Shown here: positions 36,201 to 49,400 of the stretch, piece by piece
Position numbering within the stretch: position 1 is the first letter of the stretch
Layout: every line of letters begins with the position of its first letter
NCBI GenBank assembly: GCA_038502055.1
Contig: JAXRKN010000037.1
Coordinates: 1,364,001-1,428,000, forward strand
Reading direction: 5' to 3'
Length of the DNA stretch: 64,000 nt
DNA from: Tanytarsus gracilentus
Taxonomy: Eukaryota > Arthropoda > Insecta > Diptera > Chironomidae
Made by a program: the position numbers and the translations under genes
Notes under the pieces: model-generated
Told to the model about the DNA's origin: nothing
Databases searched by the model: none
Seen by the model: the letters and a program-made list of their open reading frames with translations, nothing else

Positions 36201-39200
36201 CTTGAATTTATTTTTATGCTGCTCATAATTTTGATGCGACGCCACCTCCACCACCCTCTTATTTAATCTGTCTCTCTCTCTCTACCCACAAAAGGCAAGT
36301 TGCTACAAATTCTTTAAGCCGCAAAAAATCGCAATGCGTTAATGCATCATAAAAAAAACTTACCCCTGTTCATTTGCTAAGCAGCTGTGTCATTAAAATT
36401 TTATGCGGTCAAGCGCCGAAAAGCATGAAAATGAAAATACGCAGAAGGAATTTTATTAGAGCAGGAAAAACGGGAGAAAATGAGAAAACCAAGTGTGAAT
36501 GTATAAAGGGCTGGGAATTCAGTAAAGAACACGCGATGACGGCAGAGAGAAAAACTATTTCAGAAAAAATGACATTATGAGTGACGTCATGGCAGAATTC
36601 CGTGTATAATTACAAAATTATTATTATATTGTGGAGTTTAATGTACACGAACATTATTTATCATTTATAACGTGGTTTTTCTCCTTTCACACTAACAAGT
36701 TAAGAGTGAGGCATTTTTCCGAAGCGAACAGGAAAAGGAAAAGAAAGTTATCAGCGTGTATGCGGAGAGAAAGAAAAATATGTATTTAATGCCGCACACA
36801 TATAGGCATACAATATAAAATAAAATGTAATGCTCACTTCCAAGAGCTTAAGCACTCATGAAAAAATTTGAATGTGCTTTTCTTCTTCGATGAAATGTGA
36901 TTGTGAAAAGCTCTTCGTCACGAGCTTTGATTCTTTTTTCAACTTTAAAACTTTTTTCATAAATTTAAATAAATTTGAGGATTAAAAATTGTTAGTGCAA
37001 CTTTTTCAGTCATTTAAATTAAACTTTTGATGTTGAAATTTTCAAGAAATATTGAAAAACTTTGGGTTGTTCGACACCTTATAAGAATTTGCCAACATAA
37101 TCTAGTCTGAATATAATTTTTTTCTTCACTAGACTCAAACTTTTCCCTGAAAACAAATTTTTCTCAAAGAAATTAAACACATTTTCAGATTGTTTTATGG
37201 AATTGTTGAGTGGGCTCATTTTATTGCAAAATGCTGGCTTTTTTCACATATATGTTTGTTGATTGAAAGTCCCTCTCATGCGGCATCGTTTGTAAAATGC
37301 TTCTTGTTGAATTTTGAGATCCAGACAGCCTGATGAGAGAAGAAAATTTGAGGTTAATTTTTTTGCGCCGCAGATTTGTTTTGTTAAATTAACTTACCAC
37401 ATTCTACTTTGATCTTGCACGCATCTTTCTGCGCTTTCTCTTCAATCTACGCATACGCTTCTTACGCCACTAAAATTATATAATAAAAAAAATTATTAGT
37501 AAATGCCGACTGGATGTTTGTAGAAAGATCCAGTTTGTTCTTTAAAAATTGGTCAAAAACTAAGTTAAAGTACATTTAAAATAACGTTTAAACACTTTTA
37601 AAGAACTCACTGATCAAGATTAGCAAGAAAATGAAAGTATTGGGTGATTTTGGAAAAATGTCCACCATTAAGCACATGTAAAATTTTCATTAAACACTTT
37701 TTTCGTTATTTAACTCAAAATTCAATAAAACCTTCACGTTCTTCACTTATCTTAACTAATATTCTAACTATTTAAGATATAATTCTCACCTTGGCTCTCA
37801 TTTTCGATTGATTTTACTGAAAAATCGCTACTTGCGACTTGTTCTATTGAAAATCAGGATGAAAAGACTTTACTCTTGTGAAAAATTTAATACTATGTCG
37901 ATATGGCCTGACTCTTAGTCCTTTTGTCTTTCTTTCAGTGACATTTGAAAAATAAATTTCCGTTACAAATTTTAGTACATATTACAGCTGAACTTTCTTG
38001 TAACGTATTAATTTAAAAAATAATTCAAATTTTAACCGTTGAGAGCTTTCATGAACATAATTTTTTTATTGCAGACATTTTGCGTCGTTTCAAAACGCTT
38101 TCAGAAAAACTACATTCATCGTTTCACAGGAACAAAAAGTTTATTCTTATTCCCACCATGGAACACACTGAGGAGATATTGCGTTTTTATTGCAACCAAT
38201 CAGATTTTTGACTATCTCGTGATGGCGACAATTTTATGCAATTGCGTTTTTCTCGCCAAGAGCGAGCCCATCGAAGAAGCAGAATATGTATTCCTCGCCA
38301 TCTACTCAGTCGAAATGTTCATCAAGATCATTGCGAAGGGCTTTGCACTCAATAAGTATACCTATCTGAGAAATCCTTGGAATTGGCTTGACTTTGTTGT
38401 AATTACGAGCGGATACGCTACAATTGGTCTAGGTACGTTTTCGTGTGTGATTGTCGTCAAAAGCAAAATGACTTTATCGCTGATTTTGCAAACTCTAATG
38501 GCACCCAAAACTAATTTAATATAATTCACTTCTTCTTAGATGTCGGAAATCTAGCTGGTTTACGTACATTTCGCGTTTTAAGAGCTTTAAAAACAGTATC
38601 AATAATGCCCGGCCTAAAGACAATTATCAATGCACTCTTGCATTCTTTTAAACAGCTAGCTGAAGTCATGACCTTAACTATTTTCTGCTTAATGGTTTTC
38701 GCATTATTCGCTCTACAAGTGAGTCAAAATTTTAAATGAGCTTTTTTAACCAATTCACATGTTAATTTTATTTAGGTGTACATGGGTGAATTAAGAAATA
38801 AATGTGTTGCCAACATTCCCGACTGGTGGAGCAATTATACTGTGAGTAATTTTTGTTCAAATAATTATCGAGTTAACCCTTAAACTTTCATAGCATGAAG
38901 ATTGGTACGATTGGATTAGCAACTCATCGAATTGGGAATATACGGATGATTTGCCGATGCTCTGCGGAAATGTTACCGGCGCGCAGCATTGTTACGAAAA
39001 TTTCACATGCTTGCGTGTCGGTGAAAATCCAAATCACGGCTACACGAGCTTCGATAATTTCATGTGGAGCATGTTAACGACTTTTCAGTTAATCACTTTA
39101 GACTATTGGGAAAATGTTTATAATATGGTTCTTGCAACATGCGGTCCAATGAGTGTCAGTTTTTTTACGATTGTCGTATTTTTCGGTTCGTTTTATTTAA

Positions 39201-42200
39201 TAAACCTCATGCTGGCTGTCGTCGCCTTAGCATATGAGGAGGAAGCGGAAATTACTCAAGAGGAACGTCGGAAAGATCTAATAGATCATCGAGACGATTC
39301 CACTTTTAGCTTTGATCCAACAAATTTGGCTCTAAAGCAGCTGAGTAAGCAAAGTAAAAAGTTTGACTCGCGTAGAAATGTCTTAATGGCGTCATACTCG
39401 AGAAAAAAGACACGACGACGGAAGAAGGGAAAAGATTTAAAACCGGGTGTGACGCAGCAACAAGAAAACAATAATAACGGTAGTAATAGTAATAGATCTA
39501 GCAACAATATTGAAAATGTAGATGATAATAAATCGATCGAGAATAATAAAAGTCAATTGGCTACTCCGATACCTACTCCATCACCAAGTCCAAGGCACAG
39601 CAATACGAGTGCTACTGTCGTGATAAAGCCACCTCAGACCCTTTCGTTGCAGAAGAATCGAGGACTTCTTCAACAAGCGCAGGTTACATTGAAAGAATTA
39701 ACCTCAAAAGTATATTTTTAAAAATTAATTTTACAGCTCAATCAATTACAGCAACAGCAACAAAATGCAGCTGCACCTGAGGAAACGGAAAATTCCAACA
39801 CACTCCATCCGCTTCGTGGACAATTATTGTCGAGTCGTCAAGGAAGCTCAAATCGCGACTCATCTCTAGACGATTCAGGCGTTGTCGATGATCATGAACC
39901 CGAAAATCAGGAACCAGAAGTAGAAATTGAACATACAAGTGGTACAAACATGGAGGTAAATTTCATTAACTTTTAATAACGCACAAATCATTTCAAAATT
40001 GAAAATTTACACGCAGGTAACTTTGGCACTATCACCGAAAGAAGTTAAGATAGTCAAATGCAACGGTAATAATTTAAATCGTAATAAGAAAAAGCACGAT
40101 GCATTACATCCTGATTATTTTTCGCAATCAATAGTTGTAATAGGTGTGTTTCATTTAACCCCATCTCTCCTCTTACTCTGAAAATTCCTTCCGGAATTCA
40201 TGAAAAAAATCCCGAAAATTTTTGAATTTTGGAAAACTTTATGATTAAAAAAATTCATATTTATTTTGAGGGAATGTTCGTAAAGTAGATTGTCAATTTT
40301 TATTTTATTTTAAATCCTCTTGTATGTGTCTCAGAATTATTTGAATGAAGTGTAGAAATTTTTAGAATCCTCGCTAGATTTTTATGAGATTTACGAACAT
40401 TCCCGTATAAGAGCTCTAAAGTCCGTCCTCTCACTAGATCTTCTTCTTTTTTTCTTTTATTAATTATTTACAGATGATCTCCCTGACGATCGAAACTGTG
40501 AATGCTGTGTTCATTGTTGTTTTAGTTATGAAAGCTGGCTTTCATTTCAAAATAGCTTAAATCAAATCGTTAAAGATCCGCTATTTGAATTGTTTATTAC
40601 CCTCTGTATTGTTTTAAATACAACCTTCCTTGCGCTCGAACACCACGGAATGTCTGAAACAGTTAGATCAGTGTTAGACATAGGCAATAAGGTGATGATA
40701 ATTATCATACTCGAATGTCTTTTAACGCCTAATAAATTTCTATTTATTTTTTCAGTTTTTCACTTTCGTTTTCACCCTCGAGTGTTTCCTGAAAGTCTTT
40801 GCACTATCGAGAGAGTTCTTCTTGTGTGGATGGAACATTTTTGATTTATGCATCGTTACTGCCAGCATATTGGATTTAATATTTGAGTTAGTTGACGGTT
40901 TAAGTGTTTTACGGGGTCTTAGATTGGTGAGTTTTCAACCTCCACGAAAGCATGCAATATTTTTAATTTTTTATAATCAACAGTTAAGAGTTTTGAAGCT
41001 AGCACAATCGTGGATTACAATGCGAGTCCTTCTTAGTATTATTCTCTCAACAATTGGTGCTTTGGGAAACTTGACATTCATTTTGGTGATAGTCATCTAT
41101 ATTTTTGCTGTCATTGGAATGCAGCTCTTTGGCAAAGATTATACTAAAGAGCGCTTCTATCCGGATCCTGTACCACGCTGGAATTTTAATGATTTTTTTC
41201 ACTCATTTATGATGATTTTTCGCATTCTCTGTGGTGAATGGATTGAGCCGCTTTGGGATTGCATGAGAGCGGAAGAAATTGTGAGTTCAATGTTTTTTAG
41301 AGGTTATCATTAAAATAATATTTTTTCTTCACAGACCAACTCTGTGAGTTCATGCTTCGCTATATTCTTACCAGCACTGGTCATGGGCAATTTCATGGTT
41401 CTCAACTTGTTTTTGGCTCTTTTGCTCAATAGCTTCAATTCCGAAGAGCTAAAATCACGAAAAGAGGAAGTGGGTGATGAAGGACGGTTAGCGAAAAGTT
41501 TTGATCGTATCCGGTCGCTTGTCCGTAAAGGACGCTTTCGTCTCGAGCATGCGGGTGAAACGAAACTTGAAAAGCTCGTGCATGAAATTGTCCTTAATCA
41601 GCGACAGGAAAAACTGCAGAAGGGAATTTTAGCCGATCCATCGAAGCGACAAAATGCTCAACAAATGCCACCAATATATTCGAAAAGTTATCAGGAATCA
41701 CTCAATCGACCCCTATCAGCGTGTGATATTAAACAGGAAATCAAAAATTTAAATTTTGTAAAAACTATTTCGGGTAGTCAAGATACAGTAACAGAAGTAG
41801 ACGATCAACACATTCCACATGAAGAGAGCAGCGGCAGCATGAATCGACGCCGCAATAAAAATGGAATACTTCTTCATCAAATGTCTTCCGGTTTCCAAAG
41901 CAAAGACGAGCCCATAGAATTAACGAATGACGGCATCGATGCCGTTGAGTTTAAGGCACTAAGCAGCAGTAATCCGGTGGTGATAATGCGAAGAGATGTA
42001 AATAAAGGGATACCTCATCAATTAATACAACAAAAGAGACAATCGTGTCCTATGCCAAGACAACCGCAACAATTCAACAATAGCCATGCAATAGCCGATA
42101 CAAATAGCAATAGTAGTAGTTGTACATATAGCGAGATTAGTAAGCAACTTAATAAACGTTTATCTAGCAATCATTCTATCAATACCCTCTCACTTGATCA

Positions 42201-45200
42201 AGACGAATTCCTTAATCATATAAATCTTAAAGATGAACTTCTCAACTGCGATAAAAAAGAGCTTTTTCAATTTTTGCGTGACGAGAAACTTTTTGAGAGC
42301 TTTTATCAGGCACAAGAAAATAATTCCATACCACAAGAGTTGATAAATGAAGTGCGCAAATCGGTTCACATTCAAGAGGATATAGAAATGTTTGGGAGTC
42401 CGGAGTTAATGCGACGAGAGCTGAGAGATTGTGAAAAGCTTCCGTCTGTGGCAAGAATGTCGGAAATTGATGAGGCAACGGGTAAGCCATGGCAACGTCT
42501 CGTGACTTATGTCGATGATTTAACTGTCGGAGGAAGAAGAAATTCACAAGGCGGCTACGATGATCCATCAATGGCATTTCCAACATTCGGTAAAAAGAAA
42601 CCGCAAAAAGTTCCACACGATTGCTTTCCACGGAAGTGCTATGAGCGTTGCCCCTGCTGGGATGAGTGGATTAAAACAAAACTTGGACAAAAATGGATGT
42701 ACATGAGAGCCACAACACTTCAGTTTGTTGACACACCGACATTCGAGTGGGTCATCTTATTTCTCATTTTCGCCTCTTCCATAACATTGTGTTTCGAGGA
42801 CATTCACTTGGATAAGAATAAGGACCTTAAGAGAATTCTTTATTGGACAAATTTATTTTTTTGTATCATTTTCGTTGTTGAGATGCTTCTTAAATGGGTT
42901 GCACACGGATGGACGCAATATTTCTCATCGTTTTGGACAATCTTAGATTTCATTATTGTTTTTGTGAGTAAATTTATCGCGAGCATTCTATTGAAATAAC
43001 ATTTCTTATTTTTAGGTTTCGGTATTTTCTCTTCTCATTGAGGAAAATGAAAATCTAAAAGTTCTTCGATCACTAAGAACGCTCAGAGCTCTTCGACCAC
43101 TGCGTGCGATATCGAGATGGCAAGGAATGAGAATTGTTGTGAATGCATTAATGTATGCCATTCCATCCATTTTCAATGTCCTTCTCGTGTGTCTCGTGTT
43201 TTGGCTGATTTTCTCCATTATGGGTGTTCAATTTTTTGGCGGTAAATTCTTTAAATGTATCGATGACGATGGTGAAGTGTTGCCGATATCTGTCGTAAAC
43301 GATCGTTGGCAGTGCAATGAATTAAACTACACGTGGATAAACTCAAAAATCACATTCGACCATGTGGGAATGGGATATTTAGCATTATTTCAAGTTGCAA
43401 CATTTGAAGGATGGTATGTGAAAAATAAAAATGTACAAGGGTTGAAAACTTTTTAACAAAAATAATTTTTTAAGGATGGAAATAATGGCAGACGCAGTTG
43501 ATAGTCGTGGTGTCGATTTACAGCCATCGAGAGAAGCGAGTCTCTACGCGTACATCTATTTTGTAATTTTTATAATTTGCGGCTCATTTTTCACCTTAAA
43601 TCTTTTCATCGGAGTTATTATTGACAACTTTAACATGCTGAAAAAGAAGGTGAGATAATCAGCACGTGGCGTCAATTTGTTTCTTAACACCTCTTATTAC
43701 AGTACGAAGGAGGTATTTTGGAAATGTTCTTAACACCGTCACAAAAGAGCTATTACTGTGCAATGAAGAAGCTTGGAAGAAAGAAACCCCAAAAAGTTAT
43801 TAAACGACCACTAAATCAAGTCCTAGCGATGTTTTATGACCTGGCAAATTCACGTAGATTCGAAATTGCAATATTTATTCTCATATTCCTTAATATGCTA
43901 TCGATGGGAATCGAGCACTATAATCAACCTCATGCCGTATTTTTCATGCTAGAAGTTAGCAATGCATTTTTCACGACTGTTTTCTCGTTGGAGTGTATTG
44001 TAAAAATTATTGGTGAGATGAGCTAAATTTAAACTTATTGGGGTTGTTTGTGTCATTCATTTTAATATTCAGGTCTTCGATATCATTATTTTACGGTGCC
44101 ATGGAACATGTTCGATTTCCTCCTCGTGCTCGCATCAATTTTTGGCATTCTCATGGAGGACGTTATGATTGATTTGCCCGTATCGCCAACGTTACTTCGC
44201 GTAGTTCGAGTTTTTAGAATTGGTAGAATTTTGCGACTTATTAAAGCGGCAAAGGGAATACGCAAGCTATTGTTTGCACTAGTCGTTTCCTTGCCGGCAC
44301 TTTTTAACATTGGAGCACTACTCGCGTTGCTGTTATTCGTTTATGCGATTCTCGGGATGTCACTTTTTGGTCATGTGAAGAAGCAGGGAGCGTTGAGCGA
44401 AATGGTCAATTTTGAAACCTTTGGCAGAAGCATGCAGCTGCTGTTTAGGTGCTTATTAAATTCTTCCCCTAAACACTTAAACTAATGTGAAAATATTTTT
44501 GAAAGGTTAATGACATCGGCAGGATGGAATGACATACTCGATTCACTAATGATTCAACCACCCAATTGCAATATCAATTTGGAAACATCCTCGAATGGTG
44601 ACTGTGGACATCCACTGCTTGCCATTACCTACTTCACCTCATTTATTATCATCAGTAATTTTATTTTAAATTTATAAATAGTTTTTTTTACAATAAAATA
44701 CTTTTAGGTTATATGATTGTCATCAACATGTACATTGCCATAATTTTAGAGAATTTCAATCAAGCACATCAAGAAGAGGAAGTGGGCATAGTCGAGGATG
44801 ATTTGGAAATGTTTTATATTCGATGGTCGAAATACGACCCACACGCTTCGCAATTCATATCATTTTCGCAGCTTTCCGATTTCATTTCTTCACTTGACCC
44901 GCCACTCGGCATTCCAAAGCCAAACACCGTTGCACTCGTTTCTTTTAATCTTCCAATAGCTGAGGGAAATAAAATTCATTGTTTAGACATTTTGCATGCA
45001 CTCGTTAAGCATGTACTTGGTCATGTAGATGAAAGTGACACATTTAAGCAATTACAAGACCAGATGGATGTGAAATTTAAGAAGCAATTTCCGACTAGAA
45101 AGGAATTAAAAATTATCTCGTCGACTAGAATATGGAAGCGACAAGAACGTGCAGCCAAGACAGTACAAACTGCGTGGAGAGAATACATTAGGTTGAGGTT

Positions 45201-46486
45201 TTATAATTAATTTTAAAATGTCTGTGTTAATTAATTTAATTTTAGGTTAAAGAGAGAAAGAGAAAGATCTCCTGTTTCGGGATGTGACGATGAAACCAAC
45301 ACTTCAAGTCCGGGCTGGCACAGCAAGTTATCAGCTATTAATTTCCTTCATCTTCAGGTTTAAATTTAATTTATTTTTAATTGAAATTAAATAATAAAAT
45401 ATTTTTAATTAGATCCATCGAAGGTGTTCACGAACATCAAGTCGCTGCTCAAGTAGAAAATCATCGAGAGCATCTGGTGATTCGGACATGAGTGAACTTG
45501 CAGGTCCTTGGTTAAATTTACCTATTCTAGTCGCAGGTACAAGTGACTTGATGAAAGAAGTTAAAGCATGTCAAGATCAAGATGGAAGGAGGTCAATATA
45601 AAAATAATTTAAATTTCTAAATTTTAAAAAGTATTCAATTTTTTTAGGGATTTTGCTACACCGCCCGAAAGTTCGAGAACGCGTAGAAAAAGTATTTACA
45701 ATTTCTTCCTTGGTCGACAGGATGCAGTAGATGATCATATGACATCACCGTCTGTACATAAGAAAGTTATTAGGCCAAATGAGGCAACCTTGCCAAATAC
45801 TACTACTAGTGAGACTCTAACATCTCCACCCTCCAAACATAAGCGTGCATCTAGCTTTATTAAGAAAAAACCAAGACTTGAGCGAGGATTATCGGACCAT
45901 AGTGTGTTGCGGTTGAACAAAAGTGCAAATTTAGGTAAAATTCAATCAACTTTTTTTAAGAGTTTTCACAAATTTTTTAATAACATTTTAGAAGCCACGT
46001 CGAACGCTGACGTAAGTATTCTTGTAACCGATGCTTCCCCAGAAATTCCAACAGGACCAAATATAAATTCGACTCAACAAAGTCTCATACATCATGTAAT
46101 TGTTCATCGTGAGAGCGAAGAATATCAAACGGATCTCGATGAAGTTGTAATTGAAAAACCGCCAAGTGAGTGAAGCAAAATTATTCAAAAAAAATGTATT
46201 TCACCACTTTTGCTTAGCATTTTATATTCCAGATTCTCCGAACTCTTCACCACGTGACTCAGTGCACCCAATTGTAAAAATTTGTGTGGATTCGCCGAAA
46301 GACGAAGAACAAAAGTCGCTTGCTCAAACACCTGATATTGAAAAAATAATTTTAGAAAGATCTTCTCTTGCAACCACTTCAACAGCTCCCACGGAAAGTT
46401 CAAATGTAGTCGTAAACGTAGATGAACCAATTGATATAAATCTAGCGAAAACGTGCGATTCTTCAAAAGTAATTTACGATTATTAA
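30234..46486 (+). CDS. NaCP60E: DSC1/NaCP60E-type four-domain voltage-gated cation channel
   Basis: 23 coding exons: 30234-30270, 34606-34829, 38075-38432, 38540-38718, 38776-38841, 38894-39682, 39737-39955, 40017-40143, 40474-40691, 40756-40926, 40984-41280, 41335-42963, 43016-43413, 43475-43649, 43703-44012, 44073-44448, 44506-44654, 44708-45191, 45246-45357, 45413-45591, 45648-45934, 45992-46165 and 46233-46486 (7212 nt, 2403 aa). The protein starts MSQASTPSTEGN and has four six-helix repeats with S4 arginine ladders (for example LRTFRVLRALKTVSIMPGLK; LRVVRVFRIGRILRLIKAAK). Selectivity-filter residues are D358, E881, E1569 and A1863: D-E-E-A, the DSC1/BSC1 signature rather than D-E-K-A of para. 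The domain III-IV loop carries EMFLTPSQKSYYCAMKK, with MFL where sodium channels have IFM/MFM. The C-terminus has an EF-hand-like region and an IQ-like stretch (VQTAWREYIR). Known: DSC1-type channels are insect cation channels with calcium preference. AATAAA is at 46672-46677. Confidence 0.95.
30271..34605 (+). other. NaCP60E intron 1 (4.3 kb)
   Basis: GT-AG intron, phase 1, between the 12-codon first coding exon and exon 2. AT-rich with TC/GA tracts. No nested gene or convincing exon was found; frames at 32359-33340 and 33552-33943 have chance composition. Confidence 0.75.
35716..36198. repeat. Long imperfect inverted repeat (fold-back)
   Basis: The two halves are reverse complements over about 200 bp, with indels outward and a nearly perfect inner part: 35876-35924 pairs with 35963-36012 with one single-base indel. 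The spacer is about 38 nt (35925-35962). Outer blocks also match, for example CCTTCTCTTTGTA near 35744-35756 against TACAAAGAGAAGG near 36155, and AAATAAAATAAGTAAAA at 35718 against its complement ending near 36197. No ORF is present. It may be a non-autonomous fold-back transposon, or encode a long hairpin RNA when the channel pre-mRNA is transcribed. Confidence 0.85.
37220..37225 (-). terminator. RpL41 poly(A) signal candidate
   Basis: AATAAA on the minus strand about 180 nt beyond the RpL41 stop. A GTAAGT donor right after the stop (about 37391-37396) and an acceptor near 37340 suggest a small 3' UTR intron before it. Confidence 0.45.
37404..37801 (-). CDS. RpL41: Ribosomal protein eL41 (RpL41), nested antisense
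   Basis: 25-aa, extremely basic protein of the large ribosomal subunit, complete and of the usual family length. Exon 1 is 37801-37790 (ATG plus three codons, M-R-A-K), followed by a GTGAG donor. Exon 2 is 37469-37404: WRKKRMRRLKRKRRKM, then RARSK and stop TAG. The intron is 320 bp, phase 0. The reading matches the near-invariant eukaryotic eL41 sequence. The gene lies inside the second large intron of NaCP60E on the opposite strand. A pyrimidine start CTTTTC (minus strand, from 37866) would serve as a TOP-type start site with a 65-nt leader. It is too short for ordinary ORF-length filters. Confidence 0.97.
37861..37866 (-). promoter_or_regulatory. Candidate TOP start of RpL41
   Basis: CTTTTC on the minus strand, 65 nt upstream of the RpL41 ATG. 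Ribosomal-protein mRNAs usually begin with C and a pyrimidine run. Inferred from motif and spacing. Confidence 0.4.
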
Positions 46487-49400
46487 TAGCAGAGATATTT
46501 AAGAAACTCGTAGAAAGTGTTTAAAACTTTTGAGTTGACAATTTTACCATTAGCGGAACATTTTTAAGGAATGAAAAAAAATCATACACCATCAAGTGAT
46601 TGGAAAATTTACATAAATAATTAAAAAATAAGCAGCACCACATGCTTTTACAAATGTACCCTAACTATTTAAATAAAGGGAAAAATAAGAGTTAACAAAT
46701 ATATATTTAAAAAAATTCCAAAAAAATTTAAAGAGTGAAAATTATTGGCTTAATTTATTCCTAATTAAAGTTTAATTAATTTTGCTCGGTATATTTTTGT
46801 GGTGCTGAAATCATGCAAAAACAATTAATTTTTTTAATAACGAATATATTATATCATTAGGGAATGAAATAATTTTAAAATTTCTCTTTTTAACAATATT
46901 ATATAGTGATATAGAAAAAAATCGAAATTTTTCAATAACAACGATATTTTGCATTGGCCTTAAATTAAAATGAAAATCTAACATTTCAAAATATAGTTCG
47001 TATCATGATGATGAATAATCGAGAGATTTTTTATTTTATGAAGAAAAAAAATGGAAATTATAAAAATTATAAAAAAGTTCTATTACTTGCAAAAAAAAAT
47101 CTATAATAATCTTTCAAAATGACAAAAAAAATGGAAAACTTTATAAGACATCTCTTAGGGCAAATTAGTCAATCAATCAAATTTTCAAAAAGAATTTACA
47201 GGTTGTAATAAGAAAATAACCTCGTACTTCCATTAAATAACTTTAAAAACTGAGAAGAAGGTGTTGAAGAAGTTACATGGAAGGAAAATGTTTTTAGCGA
47301 TGCCACGTAAAAGTCTTTTCAGTCGATGTAAATGCTTGCAAGGGAATGGAATTCAAAATTGTGCACCGTTAAAACTTTCAAATCTTTAAAAACAATGACT
47401 TAAATTTATTAAAATACCAAATGTAAATGCGTTTGAATGGATTTCAGTTGATGACCAGATAAAGTAACTTTTAAGTCTGATAAAAATATTTAGTTAAATT
47501 TCAAATGTGACTTCACGTTCGAATTTCTGACAATCTCTTTGTTCATGTGTCTCTCTATGTTATTTTCTATCACAACGTCGCGTCGTCGAAAAAAATGGAA
47601 TCAAATAGAAAAGAGTATAAGAAAAACTAGGTGCATTTATGTTCTTTGTGACGGGTCCAACACGAATCGAATATTTAAAAAAATAAAATTGATAGTGACG
47701 AATAAAATTATTAAGTGAGCAGTTACGAATCTATTTATGCCATTATCTTTCTACACACACACACAATAAACTATGTAGTTATGCAAACAATTTTCCTGTG
47801 AATTATTTTCGATTTTATAGATACTTGAATATTTTCCGTATACCGTTGCGAATTTTTCATATCACACTTCAATTCTAAAAAATTATAATTCAATTTTTAG
47901 AGAGAAAAAAAATATATCAAGTGTTTCTAAAAAACACATTTCTTCTCCATTTATTTTTATTAAATTCGCTTCTATTGCAATATATTGATTAAACAAATTG
48001 CATAAAGAAAATTGTTTCTGTAGTTATATAAATCGATTTAAATGCATTCAGTGCATTTTGTTATGTAGATATGTTGGCTTCATAATTCTAGAGAAGATTT
48101 TATTGAAAAATTTAATTATTGTAATTAACAGCCATGATTAAGAAACCATAAAATTGCTTTACAGTGATTTAAAATTCTTTTTTGGAAAGTAAAAGTTATA
48201 AAACTATGAAGAAAATATTTTAATTCTTTAAAATTAAATAAAAATCGTTAGAATTTCAGTTTTTTAAATGGAAATTTTTTATCCCATAAAGTTTAATGCA
48301 ATGAATTTCTTAGAGATGATTCGAAAAGTAAAGTATATAAAAGAAAAATGGAAGTTGAGGGTTGAATTTAAGATATTTAAAAACATTTTTAATTAGAAAA
48401 ATTTATTTCAATTGTCTCCAATATTTATATGAATGCAAAAAAAAAGAAAAAAATCTATATAATGATGAGATTAATTTTTAGATTAATTCAGAATTTCACT
48501 TAAAAATACAAAGCCTTGTACCAATTACTAAAATCAATTAGATTCGAGAAATAAAAAAAATTTGAAATCTATTTTCGTTGTTTTAATTTTTGTTTCAGGT
48601 CATCATCGAAAAGTGTTCTTTAAAAAAAATAATTAAAGTGTTAAAAAATAATTAAAACTAGCATATCGAAATTGTTCAGGTTAAGTGGTAACAGTTTAAA
48701 TAACAACTTCATACTCAAGCGAGTGTCTATGCGGATAATTTCGTTTTCCACCCTATTCCTCGCAGAGAATGCCAAAAAAAGTGTGATATGGCAAATTCGA
48801 TAGAGGGTTGCGAGTGCGCATGCTATCTCAATAGTATTGAATATCTGATATTGCAAGTTTTTTGCATTTGACGCATGGAAAAATATCGAAACACAGAAAC
48901 ATTTCTTTTCCTGCAGTTAAGGTGGTTGGAAGTGAAATTTATTTTCTCTTCATTTTAATCAGCCATTTAAAATAAAATTTGTTAAGTTTTTCTAATCATT
49001 CAGTGGAAGTGTTTTAAAGTTTTAAATCTTTGTGTGAAAATATTATGGCACTCATTTAATGGTAAGAATTTCATTTAGCTCAACACTAGGCGAGGTTACA
49101 TAATATAACAATTTTAATTTTCTTCTACTTTGTATCAATTTAAAATGAATAATGAGATTTTAATTATTTGCTTTTAATTGATAGATTTATAATTTATGTC
49201 AATTAAACTTCTTCAGTTGTGATGTAACATTTTTTTTGGGAAATGGATTTTTCTATTATGTAGACAGAATTTTTTCCTCCTTTCCACAAAAATTTCAATT
49301 GGATTCAATTTTTTTTCTCTTCTCTCTCTCTTTTGTTCAGTTTTTTTTCGCAAAAAAGTTTATGCGCATGGTTGTTGCTACACTTTTTTGTCATTTCTTT

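Larger units (their letters stand above)
34830..38074 (+). other. NaCP60E intron 2 (3.2 kb) with fold-back and nested RpL41
   Basis: GT-AG intron, phase 0. It contains a long imperfect inverted repeat (35716-36198) and the complete RpL41 gene on the opposite strand. Apart from these, only AT-rich DNA is seen. Confidence 0.8.

Noticed and set aside
39683..39736. Alternative donor GTATAT at 39711 in NaCP60E exon 6
   Set aside because: It would leave an intron of about 26 bp, too short to splice. The donor at 39683 gives a 54-bp intron and keeps the frame.
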